Assembly: GCF_014243395.1 (NCBI RefSeq)
Contig: NZ_JACLCP010000006.1
Span: 124,001 to 188,000, forward strand
Direction: 5' to 3'
Origin: Winogradskyella flava
GTDB taxonomy: Bacteria; Bacteroidota; Bacteroidia; Flavobacteriales; Flavobacteriaceae
Length of the DNA: 64,000 bases
The notes below the pieces were generated by a model. The model was given only the letters and a program-made list of their open reading frames with translations. It was not told where the DNA came from and searched no databases. This document shows positions 36,342-43,519 of this stretch, piece by piece; the first letter of the stretch is position 1; each line of letters opens with the position of its first letter. The position numbers and the translations under genes are program-made.

Positions 36342-37640
36342 ATGAAAACATCTCATTATCTTAAAACTTATGTTAGTTTATGTGTAACATTATTATTAGC
36401 TTTTTCCTTGAGCGCTCAGACAGGTTTTACTGAGTTTAGTGGAAAAGTAGTTAATGGTAATTCTAAAAAGGGATTAGAAGCTGTAAGCCTTAATATAAAC
36501 GAAACCAACATAAGTACAATAACAAATTCTGAAGGAGAATTTGTTATTAAAGTACCGAATGAATATTTAGATTCGAAAGTTATGGTAGCATTACTTGGCT
36601 ATAATACTAGAGTTTTACCACTTTCGGAAATGTCTCAAAATGATAATGTAATAAAGCTATATGAAGCCGTTACGCAGTTATCAACTGTTAGTATCTCAAC
36701 ATTTAAAGATGCCAAGAACTTAGTTAGAAAAGTGTTTGAAAATAGAGAGAATAGTCTAGATGATGAGTATGTCGACATGACTGCGTTTTATAGAGAGACA
36801 ATTAAGCGTCGTAATAGAAACGTTTCCTTAACAGAGGCTGTGGTTAATATATTGAAGCAACCTAATACGTCTGCACAACGTGATATCATACGACTTGGCA
36901 AAGCAAGAAAAAGTACTGATTATAAGCGGTTAGATACAGTATCCGTGAAACTTCAAGGTGGTCCATTTTCAACTATATACTTGGATATAATGAAATATCC
37001 TGATTATATTTTTAATGATGAGACTATTGACAGTTATGAGTTTTCATTTAACGAGACCTCTACCATTAATAATCAAAATGTTTATGTAGTTGATTTTATG
37101 CCAAAGAACAATGAGTTAAACATTAATTACATAGGGAAGCTTTATATTGATGCGCAATCCTTAGCGCTGGCAAGGGCTGATTATTCGTTAGATGTTAGTG
37201 ATATGAAAAAGACGAAAAATCTATTAGTTAAAAAGAAACCAAGTAGTATTGAGGTCTATCCATTGGAAGCTAATTACAAGGTAGATTACAAAGCAAAGAA
37301 CGGAAAGTGGTATTACAGTTATTCTAGTCTGGATTTAAAATTTAAAATAAACAAGAAGAGACAATTGTTTAATAAGGTTTATACGTTATCAAGTGAAATG
37401 GCTGTAACAGATTGGGAGATTACTACGGTTGATAGAAAGGTAAAGAGTAAGGATAGATTAAAGCCATCTGTTATTATTACAGATGCTATTTCAGGGTTTT
37501 CTGATCCAAACTTTTGGGGACAATACAATTTAATAGAGCCAGACAAATCTATTGAGTCTGCCATTGAAAAAATAAAAAAGAATATAACTAGGCAAAAAGA
37601 GCGAGAGAGAAAGCAAAAATCAGCTAATGGTAAACCTTAA
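36342..37640 (+). CDS. Carboxypeptidase-like regulatory domain protein, exported
   Basis: The 432-residue protein has a signal peptide ending LLLAFSLSAQ. A CarboxypepD_reg-like beta sandwich follows (about 30-105, FSGKVVNGNSKKGLEAVSLN and SEGEFVIKVPNEYL), then about 320 residues without a named domain. That part ends in a very basic tail (KIKKNITRQKERERKQKSA). Such proteins are frequent in the flavobacterial envelope and resemble TonB receptor N-terminal domains without the barrel. It follows the AraC gene on the same strand and ends at a bidirectional terminator. Confidence 0.75.
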   Translation: MKTSHYLKTYVSLCVTLLLAFSLSAQTGFTEFSGKVVNGNSKKGLEAVSLNINETNISTITNSEGEFVIKVPNEYLDSKVMVALLGYNTRVLPLSEMSQNDNVIKLYEAVTQLSTVSISTFKDAKNLVRKVFENRENSLDDEYVDMTAFYRETIKRRNRNVSLTEAVVNILKQPNTSAQRDIIRLGKARKSTDYKRLDTVSVKLQGGPFSTIYLDIMKYPDYIFNDETIDSYEFSFNETSTINNQNVYVVDFMPKNNELNINYIGKLYIDAQSLALARADYSLDVSDMKKTKNLLVKKKPSSIEVYPLEANYKVDYKAKNGKWYYSYSSLDLKFKINKKRQLFNKVYTLSSEMAVTDWEITTVDRKVKSKDRLKPSVIITDAISGFSDPNFWGQYNLIEPDKSIESAIEKIKKNITRQKERERKQKSANGKP

Positions 37641-37670
37641 ATGTTTTTGCAGATTTACATTTAATAATAG

Positions 37671-37702
37671 AAAACCCTGAGATTTATTTCAGGGTTTTTT
37701 TA
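37671..37702. terminator. Bidirectional terminator
   Basis: AAAACCCTGA pairs with TCAGGGTTTT; T runs occur on the right and A runs on the left. It lies between the convergent regulatory-domain and DinB genes. Confidence 0.85.
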
Positions 37703-37721
37703 TTAAGGTTGAGGATATGAA

Positions 37722-38267
37722 CTAATTGAACACACCTTTATGCTTCAGTGCTTGTTGTATATGTGCAAAATGATGGTCGCTATGCCAAGCATAAGTACCA
37801 ATTGTTTCTTCTAATGAAAATCTTTTACCGTGCTCAGGATGAATAAATTCTCGTTTCAAATCTTCTTCAGAAAAGCTATTGAGTAAGATGCCAAGCTTTT
37901 CATGAACACCTTTAAGAATCGAAATAGAAGCATCAATAGATTCTTTATAGTCTATAAGTTTTGCAAATCGATCTTCAAAATAAGGTCTTATTGTTGGTGC
38001 ATCTTCTGTGAGTGCTAATTTAAATCTGACTATACTATTAATATGGCTATCTGCGCAATGATGCACCACTTGCTTTATGGTCCAACCAGCAGGCCTGTAC
38101 TTATAATTGAGTTCTTTGTCATTGAGATATTTGGTAACAGATTCAATACGCTCTGGCAGGGATTCAATAGAAGCTATCCATTCTCTTAAATGCTCTTGGG
38201 TAATATGTTGAGGTTTTTCAAATTTACCAATTGGAAACCTTAATTTATACAATTCTTGTTCTGTCAT
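37722..38267 (-). CDS. YfiT/DinB-family metal-dependent protein
   Basis: The product of about 181 residues belongs to the DinB/YfiT four-helix family. It resembles the YfiT branch, which includes bacillithiol S-transferases and putative metal-dependent hydrolases. The three likely metal ligands are histidines in KQVVHHCADSHI and AWHSDHHFAHIQQAL. I use the ATG at 38267; a TTG nine bases earlier would overlap the upstream gene. It starts 5 bases after the PagL-like gene ends and is the last gene of the fecR operon. A link to lipid A or receptor function is not obvious. Confidence 0.82.
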   Translation of the reverse strand: MTEQELYKLRFPIGKFEKPQHITQEHLREWIASIESLPERIESVTKYLNDKELNYKYRPAGWTIKQVVHHCADSHINSIVRFKLALTEDAPTIRPYFEDRFAKLIDYKESIDASISILKGVHEKLGILLNSFSEEDLKREFIHPEHGKRFSLEETIGTYAWHSDHHFAHIQQALKHKGVFN

Positions 38268-38272
38268 AATTA

Positions 38273-39538
38273 TCAACTTTTTAAGCTAAAACGGTACACA
38301 TAGCCTATGCTAAGTTCGGTAAAATCAGCTTGACCTAGATTAGCATTGATATGAGCACCAACAAAAATATTATGCTTGGGCGCTTTACTAGTGGTCCATA
38401 GATAATATTTTATGCCCATTCTTGAGGACACAGTCCGTTTTATTTCATAGTACCAATCTAATTCTCCCAGAACTTCTGCAGTACCTCCATTACCATCTGG
38501 ATAAGAATAGCCTTGGTTGAGTTGCCAATCGATTTTATAGAACGGCTTATAAATGTTAACACCTAAATCAAATTCAAATCCAAAATGATCTATCAACAAT
38601 TCTGATGTGGCAAAGAGTCCAAAATTCGTAGCATATCCAAATGGATTATCTTTAAAGTGTGGGAATTGTTCTTCTATGAGGGCTTCATTATTGTTTATAT
38701 AATCGTAGTAATGCTCATAAAACCTGTAATAAAATCCACCACCAAATTTAAAGGTATTATTTATTATTTTACCTACTGAAGCTGCGATGGTAAACACTTC
38801 TTTTTTTGTGTTGAATTTTTCTGATAATACATTTTGACCTAAGCCTATTCTTGTAGAAAAATAGGTCTGGGATTTATCCTTGAAGTTATGTGTTTTTGGA
38901 GTTTGAGATACTTCCTTTTTTGTGTCAATTTTTGCAGAAAAGCTTGCCGCTAGAGAGTTAAGACCTTGGTTTGGTAAGTTAGTATGGCCATTAGAATGGT
39001 GAAGATATCCCAGGCCAAATCGCCAATCTGTTTTTTTTGAAGAGAACAAATCATAATATAAAAATGATCTAAAAGACCAATTGATTTTAGTTGTAATAGC
39101 CCTATTAAAAGGATTGGCTATACTATCATATTGAGTATCTGTGTAAGAGGCACCAAAACCAATTTGAAGGTTTAGACCAGGAATGCGTTGTTGCAGTATG
39201 GAGAATTCCATAAAAGGCATGATAGTATAAGCACGACCAACTTTTTCAGAATTTCCGAAATCTGTATAACCAAAAGACAATCCTGTTTTTGGAAACTTTA
39301 AACGTGCTGCCCATTCTTTATTAGGATTAAAATTATAGTGTCCTAGACTAAAGAAAATAGCATGCTGTAAATTGGTTTTAGGGAAATCAGTATTCGCTTC
39401 AAGTGTTTTTCCTATGAGTAGTTCTGGCGAAAAAAACAAAGATTCGTTATTTGCATCATCTTTATTTTGTCCTGAACAGATAAGACTGATTATAAGACAT
39501 AAGCTAAAGATTCTAAGTTTAAAGAATGATCTGATAAT
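38273..39538 (-). CDS. PagL-like lipid A deacylase (acyloxyacyl hydrolase family), non-canonical start
   Basis: PagL-type enzymes are outer-membrane beta barrels that remove an acyl chain from lipid A. The catalytic motif is visible in GLGYLHHSNGHTNLPNQGLN (His and Ser), amid alternating beta strands. The protein ends with a strand finishing in Phe-Ser-Leu-Lys-Ser. No in-frame ATG or GTG exists at the 5' end. Starting at TTG 39439 would leave no signal peptide. Reading upstream to the ATT at 39536-39538 adds FFKLRIFSLCLIISLICSGQ, a good signal or lipoprotein signal, and a stop lies just before. I therefore propose an ATT (or ATC) start, about 421 residues. The TonB receptor gene ends 34 bases upstream. 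Confidence 0.72.
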   Translation of the reverse strand: MIRSFFKLRIFSLCLIISLICSGQNKDDANNESLFFSPELLIGKTLEANTDFPKTNLQHAIFFSLGHYNFNPNKEWAARLKFPKTGLSFGYTDFGNSEKVGRAYTIMPFMEFSILQQRIPGLNLQIGFGASYTDTQYDSIANPFNRAITTKINWSFRSFLYYDLFSSKKTDWRFGLGYLHHSNGHTNLPNQGLNSLAASFSAKIDTKKEVSQTPKTHNFKDKSQTYFSTRIGLGQNVLSEKFNTKKEVFTIAASVGKIINNTFKFGGGFYYRFYEHYYDYINNNEALIEEQFPHFKDNPFGYATNFGLFATSELLIDHFGFEFDLGVNIYKPFYKIDWQLNQGYSYPDGNGGTAEVLGELDWYYEIKRTVSSRMGIKYYLWTTSKAPKHNIFVGAHINANLGQADFTELSIGYVYRFSLKS

Positions 39539-39572
39539 GGCTTGGTTTGGTTATTGGATTATAAATTAACAA

Positions 39573-41870
39573 CTAAAAATTTACTCTAAAGCTAAAATTT
39601 GGGGTAAACTTTAAAGATCTATTGTCAACCTCTATAATATCATCATTAGCATCCAAAGTGTAATAACGGTTAATGATATTGGTTCTATTAAAGATGTTCC
39701 ATATGGATGCACCAATCTCTGCTTTAATGTCCTTAGTAAGTTTGAAATTATAAACAGCGGAAATATCTGTTCTAAGATAGCTGGGCAATCTAGAATCATT
39801 AGGGCTATTGTAGTCAATTACAGAATTATTGTCATTCTGAATTTGAGATGGTGTTGTGTATGCGCGACCAGAATGCCAATTGATACCAAAACCAAGCTTA
39901 AAATCATTTGAATTATAAGTTAATGAGGCATTAGCTACATGCGTTAGATCGATAGTATTGGGAAAGGCACGTCCTTCATTTATGGTGTCAAATTTATAGT
40001 CATTATTACTTAGGGTGTAACTCAGCCAACTACTGAAGTTATGAAGTCGTTTATTAATAAGAAAATCCAGACCAGTCACTGTATAAGATCCAATATCGTT
40101 CACAAACTGAAATTGGTTTTGAAAACCTTGACTACGTGCTGTAATATCATCAACGTTTTTATAATAGCCCTCTAAAGATATTAGTAAATTGTTCATATTA
40201 TAACTAATACCAAGTGATATTTGTTGACTTCTAATTAAAGGCGAATCCTCAGCATTTGCCAATTCCCAGCGACGCTTTTCTATACCAAAAAAATCTTGCT
40301 GCAAATCTATAATTTGAGATATGGATTGACTTTTCAATTCGCCTAAGACTTCTAATCTAAAATGGTCTGATAGTTTTTGATTAAAGGCAAATCTAGGCTC
40401 AATTACCAGCTCTTTGAGTTTTTCAAAATAATTAATTCGTGCACCTAATCTTATATAAGTATTTCGAGATTTTGAATATCGCTCGGTTTCACCAAAAAAA
40501 GCATGGGTTTTCATAATTTCTTTAATCAAACTTGTAAAATTAGGGTTAGTAACATCTCTAAAATTCGTGACTCCAACCTCATTAAATTGATAACCACCTC
40601 TTAATACGGTATTATTGTCTATATTCTTAGAAATATCTAAGCGAAGCCCATAGTCTTCAACTTTATTTTCTTGAGTAAGACGTTGTTGATTTGAAATATC
40701 ATTGTTTTGCGCATCTAGATCATAATTCGAATAATACGCTTGAGCCGATGCATTGATGCCGCCTTTGAATACTTTTGAGTAGGTAGCGCTTGTGCCAAAG
40801 CTCACTTGGTTTAGAGAGCTTCGGGTTTCCTGAACGGCATTATCAGAATTAGCGAACACTTGATTGTAATCCAAATTATTGTAAATGTTCAAAAGGTTAA
40901 TTCGGAGCTTAGATGTTTTGTTGATATCATATAAAAATTTAGCATTAAAATCGTAGAACAAAAATCGTTCATCTAATGCAAGTACCGTTCTTAAATCGTT
41001 CGAAGCATTGAGCTCAGAATCCCTGAAAATTCTATCAAAATATGCATCGTAAGTTGTTGATGCCAGAATATCAGTAAGAGACCGTCTAGCTGAAAGTTGT
41101 AATGCTGTTTTTTTACTTAGAGCCACTTTAGCATAACCATCGACGTTTAAAAGATTGGCTCCAACTCCTGCATTAAAATTGCTATCAATTTCATCGGAAT
41201 TTTTAATAATCATAGTGCTAGAAACGCCATTACCAAAAAGAGCACTTGTTCCATTTTTGTTAACTCGTAATTCGTCAGATAAATAAGGATTAAATGCAGA
41301 AATTAATCCAAAAAAATGACCGGATTGATACATCCTAATGCCCTCATATAAAATGAGATTTTGATCATTGGTTCCGCCTCTGACATTGATGTTGGAGATG
41401 CGTTCATCAACACTTATAACACCAGGAAGGTTCTGAATGATTTGCATGACATCAGGCTCAATAAGTCCTGGTAAAATATTAAACGCTTTTGTGTCAACTT
41501 CTATTGCGCCATTATTGGTCTTGGAAATCCCTTTTGTAAGGAAGTTCGTAACCACAACTTCTTCTAAGCGCTGTATAGATTTATTCTTAGGTAGTACAGC
41601 TATAAATCTATCACTGATAATGTTAAATTCTAGAGGAGTTAGCAACCTTAACTGTTGAAGCACCTGTTCCAGTGAAAGTTTAGAATTTAACGGAGAAACA
41701 GTAATATCCTCTATTGTTTTGGCTTCATAAGAAAAACTAACATCGTAACGTTTTTCAATTTGTGAAAGAATTTGGGCAAGTGGTTTCCGTTCCTCATTTT
41801 GACTATGAGCTAGACCGCAAGAGGTAATAATTAAGAAAAATAAAACTACACTTTGTAATAGTTTATTCAC
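39573..41870 (-). CDS. TonB-dependent outer-membrane receptor with STN signalling domain
   Basis: The 765-residue protein has a signal peptide (MNKLLQSVVLFFLIITSCGL). An STN domain lies at about residues 30-95 (LAQILSQIEKRYDVSFSYEA), a plug domain at about 105-230 (IQNLPGVISVDERISNINVR), and a 22-strand barrel ends in Phe. STN domains contact FecR-type anti-sigma factors, so the receptor both imports a ligand and reports its presence. It is shorter than SusC receptors and has no SusD partner. Its start overlaps fecR by 8 bases. The ligand is unknown; a siderophore is possible but unsupported. Confidence 0.9.
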   Translation of the reverse strand: MNKLLQSVVLFFLIITSCGLAHSQNEERKPLAQILSQIEKRYDVSFSYEAKTIEDITVSPLNSKLSLEQVLQQLRLLTPLEFNIISDRFIAVLPKNKSIQRLEEVVVTNFLTKGISKTNNGAIEVDTKAFNILPGLIEPDVMQIIQNLPGVISVDERISNINVRGGTNDQNLILYEGIRMYQSGHFFGLISAFNPYLSDELRVNKNGTSALFGNGVSSTMIIKNSDEIDSNFNAGVGANLLNVDGYAKVALSKKTALQLSARRSLTDILASTTYDAYFDRIFRDSELNASNDLRTVLALDERFLFYDFNAKFLYDINKTSKLRINLLNIYNNLDYNQVFANSDNAVQETRSSLNQVSFGTSATYSKVFKGGINASAQAYYSNYDLDAQNNDISNQQRLTQENKVEDYGLRLDISKNIDNNTVLRGGYQFNEVGVTNFRDVTNPNFTSLIKEIMKTHAFFGETERYSKSRNTYIRLGARINYFEKLKELVIEPRFAFNQKLSDHFRLEVLGELKSQSISQIIDLQQDFFGIEKRRWELANAEDSPLIRSQQISLGISYNMNNLLISLEGYYKNVDDITARSQGFQNQFQFVNDIGSYTVTGLDFLINKRLHNFSSWLSYTLSNNDYKFDTINEGRAFPNTIDLTHVANASLTYNSNDFKLGFGINWHSGRAYTTPSQIQNDNNSVIDYNSPNDSRLPSYLRTDISAVYNFKLTKDIKAEIGASIWNIFNRTNIINRYYTLDANDDIIEVDNRSLKFTPNFSFRVNF

Positions 41871-42759
41871 GTTTTAATACAATAGAATTTCCGGACTTAA
41901 TGTAGTTTAAATTTAAAGGTATTGTAATAGATTTAAGCGCTAAATCTAAATTTTTATGTGTAAAACTTCCGGTAAACAATCTTGAGGTGTCAATATCTTC
42001 AGCAATAAATGTCATGTCGTACTGATTTTCAAGCTCAGAAATCACATACTTTAACGGGGTGCTGGTAAAGCTACTTTCACCACGCAACCAACTTGGCTGC
42101 GTAGTGAGTTCTTTTTCTATAGTAAATTGCTTCCCATCTATTATTTTTAATGTGTTTCCAGGTGATAATTCTGCTTTCTCTTCGTCATGTTTTACGGCAA
42201 CTAAACCCTCAAAACAAGTAACTTCAAAGTAATCTCTACGTTGTTTCACATTAAACTGAGTTCCTAAAACAGTGACAGTTCCATTAGTTGTTATTACATC
42301 AAATTTTTGGCCTTTTGCAACTTTAAAAAAGGCTTCTCCATCTAATTTAACTTCGCGAGTGTCATTCCATTTTTTTTTATTAAAAATTACCGTCGTTTTG
42401 GCGTTGAGGTGCACGGTTGAAGCATCAGGCAGATTAACATTAGCATTTTGTGCAATTTGAGTGTTGATCTTGGTATCTAAAGTCGTTGTATAATAATACG
42501 CACTAAAACAAATTGCTAAAACAGCAGCTATTTTCAACAATGATTTATACCATTGCTTTGATTTATTTTGGTTGAATTTGAGTCTTGACTTCAGACTGTC
42601 ATAATTCTTATCAGTTGGGAATTCTGGAGCCTTAAAGCTTTTCAAGGCACTATCAATTTGGATTATATCATTATAATCCTCAATCTCTTCAAAAGCCTTT
42701 TGCTCTTCAGAACTAAGGTTGTTATCCAACCATTTTTTTATGAGTTCTTCTCTATTCAT
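41863..42759 (-). CDS. FecR-family anti-sigma factor
   Basis: The 298-residue protein has a cytoplasmic N-terminal part (LIKKWLDNNLSSEEQKAFEE), one membrane helix near 72-90 (LLKIAAVLAICFSAYYYTT) and a periplasmic FecR domain with VNLPDASTVHLNAKTTVIFN. A C-terminal DUF4974-like region carries YVISELENQYDMTFIAEDI. It should bind the sigma factor inside and the receptor STN domain outside. A bipartite promoter-like element lies before it, in the gap to the sigma gene. It overlaps the receptor gene by 8 bases. Confidence 0.93.
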   Translation of the reverse strand: MNREELIKKWLDNNLSSEEQKAFEEIEDYNDIIQIDSALKSFKAPEFPTDKNYDSLKSRLKFNQNKSKQWYKSLLKIAAVLAICFSAYYYTTTLDTKINTQIAQNANVNLPDASTVHLNAKTTVIFNKKKWNDTREVKLDGEAFFKVAKGQKFDVITTNGTVTVLGTQFNVKQRRDYFEVTCFEGLVAVKHDEEKAELSPGNTLKIIDGKQFTIEKELTTQPSWLRGESSFTSTPLKYVISELENQYDMTFIAEDIDTSRLFTGSFTHKNLDLALKSITIPLNLNYIKSGNSIVLKRE

Positions 42760-42773
42760 AATCTTATTCAGGT

Positions 42774-42806
42774 ATATAACAGGTGAACTGTAAAAATTCC
42801 TACCCT
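42774..42806 (-). promoter_or_regulatory. Candidate FecI-dependent promoter before fecR
   Basis: On the minus strand the element reads AGGGTAGGA, then 15 bases, then CTGTTATAT, ending 14 bases before the fecR ATG. The same element with identical spacing stands before the divergent acidic lipoprotein gene. Nine of nine bases match in the left box and eight of nine in the right. I infer -35 and -10 elements of the local ECF sigma factor. Confidence 0.65.
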
Positions 42807-42813
42807 ATTAGTT

Positions 42814-43329
42814 TTAAAGTCCATCAATATCTTGTCTCAACTTTTTCAATGCGCCGTAAATCCTTTTTTCAACGGCTTTCACTGAAATGTCTAAAAGCGC
42901 TGCAATTTCTTTAAAACGCTTTCCTTCAACTCTATTCATTAAAAAAGCGCTGCGCTGCGCCTCAGTTAAATTTGCTAGAGCAGTTTGTACTTTTTTCCTG
43001 TATTCATTTTCTTGCATTATAAATTCTGGTGATTCATTCGTCACGTGTTTTTGTGGTAGTTTTTGGAATTTCAAGACCACTTTTTGATGTGCAAGAGCAT
43101 TAAGCATTAGATTATTGGCTGTGGTGAATAAATAGCTTTTTGCTTTATCAGGTGAAACTTTACCACAATTTTGCCAGAGTTTTATGAATGCCTCCTGTAC
43201 TTTGTCCTGTGGGTTAAGGTGTTCACCAAATTTATAATAAAGAAAATCATGAAGATTTTTTGCGTGCTTTTTGTACAAACGCCCAAAGAGTTGATCTTCG
43301 CAAATATTATCTTGTATAGGTTGGCTCAT
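42814..43329 (-). CDS. FecI-family ECF RNA polymerase sigma factor
   Basis: The product of about 171 residues has sigma region 2 (LFGRLYKKHAKNLHDFLYYK, DKVQEAFIKLWQN) and region 4 (LTEAQRSAFLMNRVEGKRFK, EIAALLDISVKAVEKRIYGA). I use the ATG at 43329; the TTG at 43347 is less likely. It stands 54 bases before fecR, and the gap holds a candidate autoregulated promoter for fecR and the receptor. Its targets probably include the divergent acidic lipoprotein. Confidence 0.93.
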   Translation of the reverse strand: MSQPIQDNICEDQLFGRLYKKHAKNLHDFLYYKFGEHLNPQDKVQEAFIKLWQNCGKVSPDKAKSYLFTTANNLMLNALAHQKVVLKFQKLPQKHVTNESPEFIMQENEYRKKVQTALANLTEAQRSAFLMNRVEGKRFKEIAALLDISVKAVEKRIYGALKKLRQDIDGL

Positions 43330-43460
43330 AATGTACTCGATAATCAAGATTAAATCTACTAAAGCTTACTTGGGTGTTTTAAGGATTTTCACTTTAGGTG
43401 TCCTAGAAGCTTTTTTCGAGTGGATTTGGCTCGCAAATTATAAATAATTTTTTTAAAGCA

Positions 43461-43493
43461 AGGGTAGGAGAATTTATAAATAGACTGTTCTAT
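43461..43493 (+). promoter_or_regulatory. Candidate FecI-dependent promoter before the acidic lipoprotein gene
   Basis: AGGGTAGGA at 43461-43469, then 15 bases, then CTGTTCTAT at 43485-43493, 26 bases before the ATG. It repeats the element found before fecR on the other strand. The bases between the two boxes are not conserved, which is expected for a promoter rather than for a duplicated sequence. Confidence 0.65.
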
Positions 43494-43519
43494 AATAAAT
43501 TGATAAAAGCTCCATAGTT

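Noticed and set aside
38590..38760. Possible frameshift in the PagL-like gene
   Set aside because: The frame is open from the proposed signal to the final beta strand, and only the start codon is unusual.
43330..43347. TTG start for the FecI sigma factor
   Set aside because: An ATG only 18 bases downstream fits the family length, and the extra residues are not conserved in type.
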